Assembly (NCBI GenBank): GCA_003648125.1
Contig: QMOE01000125.1
Span: forward strand, 1 to 6,858
DNA length: 6,858 nucleotides
From: Chloroflexota bacterium
GTDB taxonomy: Bacteria; Chloroflexota; Anaerolineae; B4-G1
Direction of reading: 5' to 3'
Numbering within the stretch: position 1 is the stretch's first letter; the number at the start of each line of letters is the position of its first letter. The notes beneath the pieces are model-generated. The model made no database searches and had not been told where the DNA came from. It was given only the letters and a program-made list of their open reading frames with translations. This document shows, piece after piece, positions 1-5,846 of the stretch. A program made the position numbers and the translations under genes.

Positions 1-38
1 CCATGCAGGACAAAATCCGTTGCCAAAGCCGCTCACCT

Positions 39-100
39 GGTTTCGACAAGCTCAACCCAAGCCGCCCCGCTACGGGCTACTCAACCAACGCTCGCTACTG
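39..100. repeat. Possible dispersed-repeat fragment
   Basis: On the minus strand two similar phrases occur close together: GGTTGAGTAGC (about 78-88 region) and GGTTGAGCTTGTCGAAACC (about 40-58), with a small CCCG/CGGG hairpin (66-76) between them. Sequences of the GGTTGAGC-TTGTCGAAACC type are familiar as intergenic repeats in many environmental bacterial genomes. This is recognition from memory; copy number cannot be tested here. Confidence 0.3.
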
Positions 101-113
101 CCCACCCCAAATC

Positions 114-137
114 AAATGAAACGGATGCGTTTCATTT
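114..137. repeat. Perfect 10-bp palindrome with 4-nt loop
   Basis: AAATGAAACG (114-123) and CGTTTCATTT (128-137) are exact reverse complements around GATG. On the minus strand it is followed by GATTTGG, with Ts only in broken runs. It lies 11 nt from the 16-bp palindrome. It could act as a weak terminator or as part of the same repeat element; AT-rich arms contrast with the GC-rich surroundings. Confidence 0.55.
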
Positions 138-148
138 CGGTTAGAAGC

Positions 149-188
149 AGGCGCGCTTTCCATACCGCGCGCTATGGAAAGCGCGCCT
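149..188. repeat. Perfect 16-bp palindrome with 8-nt loop, 39 nt after topA
   Basis: Arms 149-164 (AGGCGCGCTTTCCATA) and 173-188 (TATGGAAAGCGCGCCT) are exact reverse complements around CCGCGCGC. As RNA from the topA transcript this would be a very stable hairpin, able to protect or define the mRNA 3' end. No T tract follows on the minus strand (it continues GCTTCTAACC), so it is not a textbook intrinsic terminator. A REP/MITE-like extragenic palindrome is the main alternative. Confidence 0.7.
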
Positions 189-227
189 ACCCAACTCATT
201 TGAAACACACCCATATGGAAATCGCGG

Positions 228-2594
228 CTACGTTGCCGGGGGCAGGTCAGCGATGGCGGTCTCTGCTCCACAGGCGATACATTTTGCCCATCCCTTGCGC
301 GCCTCGGTCAGCAACCCGCCGCACGCCGGGCAAGGCTGCGGCAGAGGCCGCTTCCAGACCGCAAAGTCGCACGAGTTGGGGCTGCCTTTCTTATAATTAG
401 CGCAGCCGTAGAATGTGCGCCCGCGCCGCGTTCGCTTCTCCACCAGGTCGCCCCCACACCTGGGGCATTTGACGCCGATCTTGTTCAGGATCGGCTCCAA
501 GTGGCGGCAGTTGGGAAAGTTGCTACAGCCGATGAACTTGCCGTAGCGTCCCTGCTTGTAGACCAGCGGATGACCACATTCGGGGCACATTTCCCCCGTC
601 GGCTCGCTGCGCATCTCGACGACCGGCATCTCTTTCCTGGCCCGTTCCAGTGTGGCCGAGAACGGGGTATAGAACTCGTGCAACATCGGCACCCACTCTT
701 GCTCACCTCTGGCGACCTGGTCCAGCTCCTCCTCCATCTGGGCGGTAAAATCCACATTGATGTGAGCCGGAAAGTACTCGACCAGCAGATCATTGACGGT
801 GATGCCGGTCGAGGTGGGGTACAGCCGGCCCGCGCGCCGCTCGACGTACCCCCGCTGCTGAATAGTGGACATGGTCGGCGCGTAGGTGCTGGGGCGACCG
901 ATGCCGTATTCCTCCAACGCCTTGACCAGCGTCGCCTCGCTGTAGCGCGGGGGAGGCTGGGTAAAGTGCTGCTCCGGCAACAATTGTACCAGGTCGAGTA
1001 TTTCGTTCACCGTCAGCGGTGGAATCTCCTCCCGCTTGCGTTCCTGCTCCGCCTGGGTGTCCTCGTCCTTTGCCTCCTCGTACACGGCCAAAAAACCCTT
1101 GAAACGCAACGTGGAGCCACTGGCGCGGAAGAGATAGGGTTTCCCCTCCACAGAGGGGAGGCCGGCCAGAATTTCCACCGCGATGGTGTCGTACACCGCC
1201 GCCGCCATCTGGCTGGCGACGAATCGCTTCCAGATCAACGAGTACAAGCGGTATTGATTCCGGTCCAGGTGCGGCTTGAGGGAGGCCGGCGTGCGCATGA
1301 CGCTGGTGGGGCGGATGGCCTCGTGCGCCTCCTGCGCCCCTTTGGATTTGGTCTTGTATTGGGGCGGCTTGTCCGGCACGAACCTGTTGCCGTACTTGCT
1401 CTTGATGAACTCGCGCGCTTCCGCCTGCGCCTGCGCGGCCACGTTGACGCTATCGGTGCGCATGTAGGTGATCAGCCCGGTCGGCCCATCACCCAGGTCT
1501 ATCCCCTCGTACAGTTGCTGGGCGACGCGCATCGCGCGCCGGGCGGTGAACCTCAGCCGCCGTGATGCTTCCTGCTGCATCGTGCTGGTGGTGAACGGGG
1601 GGGCGGGTTTGCGCCGCCGCTGTCCTTCTTTCACCTTCGATACGCTGTAGACGGCCTTTTCTAACTCGGTCACGATAGCCTGGGCCTCGGCCTCGCTGTG
1701 CAGGTCTGGTTCTTCTCCCCGAATACGGTGCAGTTTGGCGATAAAGCTGCGTCGCTTCTTTTCCTGCTTGGCTAACTCGGCCTCGATTGACCAGTATTCG
1801 ACCGGGACGAACGCCTCAATCTCCCGCTCTCGCTCGACGACCAGCCGCACGGCCACCGATTGCACCCGTCCGCCGGAAAGCCCGCGTCGGCCCAACTTGT
1901 CGCGCAGGAGCGGGCTGAGCGTGTAGCCGACCAACCTATCGAGGATGCGCCGCGCCTGCTGGGCCTCCACCCGCTGCATATCAATCTCGCGCGGATGGGC
2001 AAAGGCGTGCTCAATGGCATCGTTCGTGATCTCGTGAAACTCGACGCGATGCACCGGCCGCTTCCCGATGGCCGACTTGAGCGCCTGGGCCAGGTGCCAT
2101 GCGATGGCCTCTCCCTCGCGGTCTGGGTCGGTCGCCAGGTAGACCTCGGACGAGTTCTTGACGTCCGCTCGCAGTTTGCGCACCACATCCTTGCGCTTGG
2201 CGGGAACGATGTAACGCGGCTCAAAATCATTCTCGATGTCTACCCCCATGCGGTTGGAGGGCAGATCGCGCACGTGCCCCACCGAGGCCCGCACGCGGTA
2301 CTTTTTTCCCAGGAAGCGGCCCACCGTCCGCGCCTTGGCCGGCGATTCGACGATCACCATCTTGGGCTTTGTCGCCAGATCAGCCTTTTTGCTCTTGGAC
2401 ACGAACGTATGCTCAGCCGGGTCGAGTCCCTCGTGAGCGGGTGTGCGCCCCATCTTGAACATCTTGGCCCCGCACACGGAACACGTCCCCCGCGTGGCCG
2501 GCGATCCATTGCTGGTAAAGACCGGCTGGGGGTCTTGCATCTCCTGTTTGGCTTTGCATTTGAGACAATAGGCTTGCATACCAGCCTCACTCAT
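228..2594 (-). CDS. topA: Type IA DNA topoisomerase I with extra N-terminal zinc ribbon
   Basis: TopA relaxes negative supercoils by passing one strand through a transient single-strand break, holding the 5' end on a tyrosine. From ATG 2594 it has 788 residues. Domains in order: a small four-cysteine ribbon at 10-41 (AYCLKCK, then TCSVCGAKMF) resembling DUF5679; a basic linker to about 77; the TOPRIM domain with VIVESPAKA (79-87) and acidic DPDREGEAIAWHL (156-168); and the core with the catalytic tyrosine in GLITYMRTDS (Tyr about 377). Three C-terminal four-cysteine ribbons follow, with cysteines near 670/673/690/696, 710/713/731/742 and 755/758/772/775. The first two are standard topoisomerase C-terminal zinc fingers; the third is compact (CPAC and CIAC 14 residues apart). 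All catalytic motifs look intact. It lies 123 nt after manC, the widest gap in the run, so it may have its own promoter, though none is recognisable. Start uncertainty is 5 residues either way. Confidence 0.96.
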   Translation of the reverse strand: MSEAGMQAYCLKCKAKQEMQDPQPVFTSNGSPATRGTCSVCGAKMFKMGRTPAHEGLDPAEHTFVSKSKKADLATKPKMVIVESPAKARTVGRFLGKKYRVRASVGHVRDLPSNRMGVDIENDFEPRYIVPAKRKDVVRKLRADVKNSSEVYLATDPDREGEAIAWHLAQALKSAIGKRPVHRVEFHEITNDAIEHAFAHPREIDMQRVEAQQARRILDRLVGYTLSPLLRDKLGRRGLSGGRVQSVAVRLVVEREREIEAFVPVEYWSIEAELAKQEKKRRSFIAKLHRIRGEEPDLHSEAEAQAIVTELEKAVYSVSKVKEGQRRRKPAPPFTTSTMQQEASRRLRFTARRAMRVAQQLYEGIDLGDGPTGLITYMRTDSVNVAAQAQAEAREFIKSKYGNRFVPDKPPQYKTKSKGAQEAHEAIRPTSVMRTPASLKPHLDRNQYRLYSLIWKRFVASQMAAAVYDTIAVEILAGLPSVEGKPYLFRASGSTLRFKGFLAVYEEAKDEDTQAEQERKREEIPPLTVNEILDLVQLLPEQHFTQPPPRYSEATLVKALEEYGIGRPSTYAPTMSTIQQRGYVERRAGRLYPTSTGITVNDLLVEYFPAHINVDFTAQMEEELDQVARGEQEWVPMLHEFYTPFSATLERARKEMPVVEMRSEPTGEMCPECGHPLVYKQGRYGKFIGCSNFPNCRHLEPILNKIGVKCPRCGGDLVEKRTRRGRTFYGCANYKKGSPNSCDFAVWKRPLPQPCPACGGLLTEARKGWAKCIACGAETAIADLPPAT

Positions 2595-2598
2595 CTGT

Positions 2599-2606
2599 TC
2601 CTTCTT
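2599..2606 (-). promoter_or_regulatory. Ribosome binding site favouring topA start at 2594
   Basis: On the minus strand AAGAAGGA lies 4 nt before ATG 2594. The upstream GTG (2609) has no Shine-Dalgarno. A later ATG (2579) has a weaker GTGAGG 5 nt upstream and remains an alternative; it would begin the protein at MQAYCLKC. Confidence 0.55.
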
Positions 2607-2666
2607 CACGTCACGCCACGCAGGTTGGCTCAGGCATCACGTATTCCACTCGGCGCAAAGTCGTAA

Positions 2667-2686
2667 GGGCGAGGCATCGCTCGCCC
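2667..2686. repeat. Perfect 7-bp GC-rich hairpin in the manC-topA spacer
   Basis: GGGCGAG (2667-2673) and CTCGCCC (2680-2686) are perfect reverse complements around a 6-nt loop. On the minus strand it is followed by TTACGACTTTG, which has no clean T run, so it is at best a weak terminator or attenuator between manC and topA. A dispersed extragenic palindrome is equally possible. Positions 2595-2666 of the spacer show only the topA ribosome binding site. Confidence 0.4.
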
Positions 2687-2694
2687 CTCCCTTG

Positions 2695-2708
2695 GCGGGG
2701 ACGCCCGC
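2695..2708. repeat. Small GC-rich hairpin next to the manC stop codon
   Basis: GCGGG (2695-2699) and CCCGC (2704-2708) pair around a 4-nt loop, about 10 nt downstream of the manC stop. Together with the hairpin at 2667-2686 it fills the first half of the manC-topA spacer. No T tract follows. The wording (CGCGGGCGTCCCCGCC on the minus strand) resembles short dispersed intergenic repeats seen in GC-rich genomes, but copies elsewhere cannot be checked from this window. Confidence 0.35.
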
Positions 2709-2717
2709 GCTCCCGCA

Positions 2718-3794
2718 TCACAGATAGTCCGTCTCGCCCCGCGCTTCCAACTCCTTCACCATCGCCCGCACCTCCTGCTCCCGCTCCTGGGTGCAGACCA
2801 GCAGCGCGTCCTCCGTATCCACGATCACCAGCCCCTCCAAACCGATGGTGGCGATGAGTCGCTGGCCGCCCAAGATCATCGTATCGCGCGTATCAATTCC
2901 CACGTGCGGCCCGACGACGATATTTCCCGCCGCGTCAGCTTGCAGCAACTCTAACAAGCTGGCCCAACTGCCCACGTCCGACCAGCCGATGTCCACCGGG
3001 ATGACGGCCACGTTCTCGGCCCCCTCCATCACGCCATAGTCAATCGTCTGCTTGGCGACCTGCGGCCAGACGCGGTTTAGCGTCGCCTCGTAGCCCGGCG
3101 TGCCCAGCGTCGCCTGCACCTCCGCCAGTTGGACGTAGAACTCGGGCATCTGGCGCTGGAACTCGGCCATTATGCGCTCCACGCGCCAGATGAACATGCC
3201 GCTGTTCCACGAGTACTCGCCACTCTCCACCATGCGAAGCGCGGTCTCTGGACTGGGCTTTTCGGTGAACCGCTCGACGCGGAAAACGGGAAAGCCGTCC
3301 ACCACATCTAGTTCCTCACCCTGCTTGATGTAGCCGTAGCCGGTCGAGGGGGAGGAGGGGGTAATGCCCAACGTGACCAGTGAGCCACCCGCGGCCACCT
3401 GCGCCGCAGCGGTCAGCACCTGGCGGAAGCGAATTACATCGGTGATAAAGTGATCGGCGGTCAGCACCGCCATCACCGCGTCAGGGTCTTGCCGGGGCAA
3501 GTGGAGCGCCCCCAATCCAATGGCAGGGGCGGTGCCGCGCCCCTCCGGCTCGACGATGAAATTCTCTGCCGGCAGCTCCGGCGCTTGCGCCGCCAGCGAC
3601 TTTACGTGCTCGGCCCCGGTGACGACGAAAATTTGCTCCGGCTGGAATAGGGGCGCGATCCGGTCCACCGCGTGCTCGAACATTGTGCGTTCCCCGATCA
3701 ACTGGAGCGATTGCTTGGGGCGGTCGCGGCGGCTGAGCGGCCACAATCGCGTCCCGACCCCTCCGGCCATGATCAGTGCGTAAAATGACGCCAT
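2718..3794 (-). CDS. manC: Mannose-1-phosphate guanylyltransferase (GDP-mannose pyrophosphorylase), short form
   Basis: This enzyme makes GDP-mannose from mannose-1-phosphate and GTP in the cytoplasm, supplying mannosyl or fucosyl units for glycans, exopolysaccharide or compatible solutes such as mannosylglycerate. It has 358 residues from ATG 3794. The nucleotidyltransferase fold carries the signature GGVGTRLWPLSRRDRPKQ at residues 11-28. Further motifs are EPEGRGTAPAIG (82-93), TADHFI (112-117), STGYGYI (150-156), RFTEKP (175-180), WNSGMFIW (196-203), IDYGVME (251-257) and DIGWSDVGSW (268-277). Family knowledge assigns the first motif to nucleotide and metal binding. The C-terminus stops after a short beta-rich segment, so it lacks the phosphomannose isomerase cupin domain of bifunctional ManC/AlgA enzymes of roughly 480 residues. 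It lies between dprA and topA, an unexpected place for a sugar-nucleotide gene. A related sugar-1-phosphate nucleotidyltransferase with another specificity is possible but less likely given these motifs. Confidence 0.92.
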   Translation of the reverse strand: MASFYALIMAGGVGTRLWPLSRRDRPKQSLQLIGERTMFEHAVDRIAPLFQPEQIFVVTGAEHVKSLAAQAPELPAENFIVEPEGRGTAPAIGLGALHLPRQDPDAVMAVLTADHFITDVIRFRQVLTAAAQVAAGGSLVTLGITPSSPSTGYGYIKQGEELDVVDGFPVFRVERFTEKPSPETALRMVESGEYSWNSGMFIWRVERIMAEFQRQMPEFYVQLAEVQATLGTPGYEATLNRVWPQVAKQTIDYGVMEGAENVAVIPVDIGWSDVGSWASLLELLQADAAGNIVVGPHVGIDTRDTMILGGQRLIATIGLEGLVIVDTEDALLVCTQEREQEVRAMVKELEARGETDYL

Positions 3795-3798
3795 CTGT

Positions 3799-3804
3799 CT
3801 CCTC
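3799..3804 (-). promoter_or_regulatory. Ribosome binding site that fixes the manC start
   Basis: On the minus strand GAGGAG lies 4 nt before ATG 3794. A GTG four codons upstream (3806) overlaps this motif and has no comparable site of its own. The shorter form beginning MASFYALIMAGG is therefore preferred. Confidence 0.7.
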
Positions 3805-3816
3805 ACGTTTGACGTT

Positions 3817-4926
3817 TCACTCTACCACATACTCTACGCCCGGCTCGCGGGCCACGATGTACTTCATCCCGCCCGCCTGACGCACCATCCCTTTCAACTC
3901 CATCAACGCCAGCGTGCTCGTCACCTGCGCGATGGGCAACTCTAACTGCTGCTGTAGATCATCCACGTGGGTCGGCTCGGCTGAGAGATGAGCCAGCAGC
4001 GCCGCCTCCGTCTCGTCAGCCGGGAGCACCTGCCGTGCCTCCGACTGCTCTACCACCATGGTCAAATTCAGTTCCTCCAGGATGTCCTCCGGGCTGAGCA
4101 CCGCCTTGGCTCCTTCCTGGATGAGCGCGTTTGTGCCAACGCTGCCGTGCGTCAGGATGGAACCCGGCACGGCAAAGACGTCCCGCCCCTGCTCGGCGGC
4201 AAAGTCGGCCGTGATGCGCGCCCCGCTCCGCATGCCGGCCTCGATGATGAGCACGCCCAGGCTCAGCCCGCTGATGATGCGATTGCGCGGGGGAAAGTTG
4301 CGCCCCTCCGGCGGAGTGCCCAGCGGGTAATCGCTGACCAGTGCCCCGTGGGCGATGATTTCCTGGGCCAGTTTGCGGTGCTCCGGCGGGTAGACCCGGT
4401 CAATGCCGCAGCCCAGCACAGCGATGGTGCGTCCCCCGCTCTTTAACGCTGCGCGATGCGCCTCGCTGTCGACGCCCCGCGCCAGCCCGCTGACGATGGT
4501 GATGCCGCTGCGGGCCAGCGCGCTGGTCAGGCGGCGGGTCACCTCCCGCCCATAGACCGATGCCCGCCGCGTGCCGACCACCGCCACCGCCCAGGCGTCA
4601 TCCTCGGTGAGCGTGCCCTTGACGTAGAGCACCGGCGGCGGATCGGCGATCTCGCGCAGGAGGCGGGGATAGTCGCTGCTTTCCCACGTGAGCACGTGCG
4701 CGCCAACCTCGGTGATACGCTCCAATTCACGATCCAGGTCAAGTGCAGATCGGGCCGCCAGCAGATTCTCCAAAGAGCGTCTGTCCAACCCGGCGCGGCG
4801 CAATTCACCGGACGGGGCACGCCATGCCCCTGCTACGTCTCCAAAGTAATCAACCAGCGCCCTCAAGCGCACCGGCCCGATGCCGCGCACGATGTTGAAC
4901 CCAACCCAGTAGCGCAGGTTGTCCAT
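3817..4926 (-). CDS. dprA: DNA processing protein DprA (Smf)
   Basis: DprA binds incoming single-stranded DNA during natural transformation and loads RecA onto it; it is also kept in many bacteria not known to be competent. The protein has 369 residues, normal for the family. Residues about 5-30 form a helix-hairpin-helix-like segment (VRGIGPVRLRALVDYFG). The Rossmann-type DprA core spans about 80-285: VVGTRRASVYGR (116-127), SGLARGVDSEAHR (146-158), LGCGIDRVYP (171-180), FPPRNRIISGLS (211-222) and MRSGARITADFA (232-243). The C-terminal region, about 300-360, looks like the winged-helix DML1-type domain (LPIAQVTSTLALMELKGMVR). All expected core motifs are intact, so I see no sign of decay. 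It starts 11 nt after rimM and ends 22 nt before manC, which suggests one transcript. No other competence gene (comEC, comEA, comM) is in view, so whether the host is transformable cannot be judged here. Confidence 0.96.
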   Translation of the reverse strand: MDNLRYWVGFNIVRGIGPVRLRALVDYFGDVAGAWRAPSGELRRAGLDRRSLENLLAARSALDLDRELERITEVGAHVLTWESSDYPRLLREIADPPPVLYVKGTLTEDDAWAVAVVGTRRASVYGREVTRRLTSALARSGITIVSGLARGVDSEAHRAALKSGGRTIAVLGCGIDRVYPPEHRKLAQEIIAHGALVSDYPLGTPPEGRNFPPRNRIISGLSLGVLIIEAGMRSGARITADFAAEQGRDVFAVPGSILTHGSVGTNALIQEGAKAVLSPEDILEELNLTMVVEQSEARQVLPADETEAALLAHLSAEPTHVDDLQQQLELPIAQVTSTLALMELKGMVRQAGGMKYIVAREPGVEYVVE

Positions 4927-4932
4927 TCCCCA

Positions 4933-4937
4933 CTCCT
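4933..4937 (-). promoter_or_regulatory. Ribosome binding site of dprA
   Basis: On the minus strand AGGAG lies immediately after the rimM stop codon and 6 nt before the dprA ATG at 4926, so dprA is translated from its own site within the run. Confidence 0.7.
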
Positions 4938-5513
4938 CTACAGGGTCCCCGGCAGCGGACGTACCACCATCAAATTCGCCCCCAGATCAAGCTCGAGTAT
5001 CACGTCATCCAGAGCCGGCAGGAGCACCTCCCCCCTCGGCCCGCGCACGACGTAAACATCGTTGGCTCCGGTTTCCATTACTTGTGCCACCTGCCCCAAC
5101 AATTCGCCATCCTCCGTCTCCACCCGCACGCCAATCAATTGAAAATGATAGTATTCCCCTTCCTCAAGCGGCGCGGCTTCCTCGATGGGGACTTGCACGA
5201 GCATGCCGCGCAACTCGCCGGCAGCGTCACGGTCATCGCAGCCGACCAGTTTTAGCAACAGTGCTTTTTTATGCAAGCGCCACTGCTCCACCAGGTAGCG
5301 CTGTACCTTATCAGGGGAATCTGAATGGGCGAGGTAGAAACAAGTGCGCTGCCCTAGCCGTTCGGGGTAGTCGGTGACGATCCTGACGCGCAACTCGCCC
5401 CGTATACCATGCGGTCGCAGTACCTGCCCGACCGTTAAGTAGCGAGGCTCAGGCGTCCGCGTTCCTCCTGAGCCTCCATTATTCTTACTATCACGTTGTG
5501 TAGCAGCACCCAT
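4938..5513 (-). CDS. rimM: Ribosome maturation factor RimM
   Basis: RimM binds ribosomal protein S19 and helps mature the 3' head domain of 16S rRNA in the 30S subunit. The N-terminal beta-barrel starts at YLTVGQVLRPHGIRGELRV (residues 25-43). The C-terminal PRC-barrel domain begins near GEYYHFQLIG (119-128) and contains TGANDVYVV, then LLPALDDVI. The length is 191 residues, slightly long because about 22 residues precede the conserved start. The only standard in-frame start is ATG 5513, 6 nt after khpA, but it has no visible Shine-Dalgarno, so it would rely on coupling. An ideal AGGAGG (5464-5469) lies 7 nt before an in-frame ACG codon (5454-5456). Starting there would give TPEPRYLTV, which fits family length, so the true start is uncertain. 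dprA follows after 11 nt. The usual next gene, trmD, is not present. The family call is secure. Confidence 0.95.
   Translation of the reverse strand: MGAATQRDSKNNGGSGGTRTPEPRYLTVGQVLRPHGIRGELRVRIVTDYPERLGQRTCFYLAHSDSPDKVQRYLVEQWRLHKKALLLKLVGCDDRDAAGELRGMLVQVPIEEAAPLEEGEYYHFQLIGVRVETEDGELLGQVAQVMETGANDVYVVRGPRGEVLLPALDDVILELDLGANLMVVRPLPGTL
5444..5476 (-). promoter_or_regulatory. Perfect 10-bp hairpin at the rimM 5' end, overlapping an AGGAGG motif
   Basis: Arms 5444-5453 and 5467-5476 are perfect reverse complements (GAGGCTCAGG / CCTGAGCCTC) around a 13-nt loop. On the minus strand the AGGAGG at 5464-5469 straddles the first arm and the loop, and an ACG codon forms the end of the loop. If rimM is initiated at that ACG, the hairpin would partly bury the ribosome binding site and could control RimM synthesis. 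If translation starts at ATG 5513, the hairpin is inside the coding sequence and encodes the Gly-rich N-terminal extension. The structure is seen directly; the regulatory role is inferred. Confidence 0.5.
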
Positions 5514-5519
5514 CGGCGC

Positions 5520-5756
5520 TTAGACGATTTCGAGGGTGACCCGCTTTCCCTGCTTGGCAGCGAGCACCCGGACGAGCGAGCGTATGGCGTTCGCGGTACG
5601 CCCACCCTTGCCGATCACGCGCCCCATGTCCTCCGGGCCAACCCGCAACTCCAAGATCACCGAGGTCTCACCCTCGATTTCGGAGACGTGTACCTGGGAC
5701 GGATCGTCTACCAGCGACTTGGCGATGAACTCGACCAATTCTTTCATTGATGTCAT
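5520..5756 (-). CDS. khpA: KH-domain RNA-binding protein KhpA (YlqC family)
   Basis: A small 78-residue protein formed of a single KH domain. KhpA proteins bind RNA and, in Gram-positive bacteria where they were studied, pair with KhpB/EloR (Jag) to act as a post-transcriptional regulator or RNA chaperone affecting cell elongation. The N-terminus reads MKELVEFIAKSLVDDP after a 3-residue lead, typical of the family. The KH core follows, with the GxxG loop visible as VIGKGGRTANAIR near residues 48-60, and the protein ends soon after at VTLEIV. A strong Shine-Dalgarno region supports ATG 5756. The gene sits between rpsP and rimM, exactly where ylqC lies in many genomes. Its stop codon is only 6 nt upstream of the annotated rimM ATG and in the same frame, so the two are probably translationally coupled. 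No khpB/jag gene lies in this window. Confidence 0.95.
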   Translation of the reverse strand: MTSMKELVEFIAKSLVDDPSQVHVSEIEGETSVILELRVGPEDMGRVIGKGGRTANAIRSLVRVLAAKQGKRVTLEIV

Positions 5757-5760
5757 TGTT

Positions 5761-5770
5761 CCTCCCTCCT
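5761..5770 (-). promoter_or_regulatory. Strong ribosome binding site of khpA
   Basis: On the minus strand AGGAGGGAGG ends 4 nt before the ATG at 5756; its first AGGAGG is 8 nt from that ATG. This favours the first ATG over the second in-frame ATG three codons later (5747). Confidence 0.75.
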
Positions 5771-5807
5771 AAGGTGGTTGGTGTGGATATACAGACGGTA
5801 TGAAGGC

Positions 5808-5833
5808 GCAGTAAGGGAGCAGTGCTCCACTGC
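5808..5833 (-). other. Interrupted hairpin between rpsP and khpA
   Basis: Arms GCAGT/ACTGC and GGAGC/GCTCC stack into a 10-bp stem with a 3-nt loop and a one-sided 3-nt bulge. It begins 13 nt after the rpsP stop codon. No T tract follows on the minus strand, so it is not a standard intrinsic terminator. An RNA-stability element, a processing site or a partial attenuator is possible. The remainder of the 90-nt spacer carries the khpA ribosome binding site. Confidence 0.4.
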
Positions 5834-5846
5834 AAAGTGTCGTCTA

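Larger units (their letters stand above)
1..227. other. Non-coding region downstream of topA with clustered palindromes
   Basis: No credible gene lies here. A plus-strand frame starting at 20 runs antisense into topA and has low-complexity, Arg/Pro-rich composition with no recognisable motif. The stretch instead holds two perfect palindromes (114-137 and 149-188), near-repeat 11-mers at 112-122 and 196-206, and repeat-like sequence at 39-100. It is probably the 3' end region of the operon carrying dispersed repeat elements. The neighbouring gene to the left is not visible. Confidence 0.6.

Noticed and set aside
114..188. Intrinsic terminator for the topA operon
   Set aside because: The hairpins are strong, but neither is followed by a proper run of Ts on the minus strand, so they are reported as palindromes rather than as a terminator.
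20..400. Plus-strand frame of 126 codons crossing the left intergenic region into topA
   Set aside because: It runs through both palindromes and then antisense into the TopA C-terminal ribbons; low-complexity Arg/Pro-rich product with no family resemblance.
501..1565. Long plus-strand frame (354 codons) antisense to topA
   Set aside because: It lies wholly opposite a clear topA gene, shows no recognisable domain, and has the Arg/Leu/His-rich composition typical of antisense frames in GC-rich coding DNA.
1860..2666. Plus-strand frame of 268 codons opposite the topA 5' end
   Set aside because: It overlaps the conserved TOPRIM-coding region, has no motif and no supporting context; best explained as a shadow of topA codon structure.
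3795..3806. GTG at 3806 as the manC start
   Set aside because: It overlaps the GAGGAG ribosome binding site of ATG 3794 and would add four residues (MRRQ) before the family-typical N-terminus.
5447..5480. Peptide GGSGGTRTPEP in the RimM extension, similar to the spurious peptides produced when tRNA genes are translated
   Set aside because: I looked for a tRNA T-arm (GGTTCGAATCC-like), acceptor pairing and CCA end around it on both strands and found none; the similarity appears to be coincidental.
5757..5846. Possible promoter before khpA (TTACTG, 17 nt, TATATC on the minus strand)
   Set aside because: The -35 matches the consensus at only about two positions and the -10 at four; too weak to call in a spacer of an apparently continuous operon.
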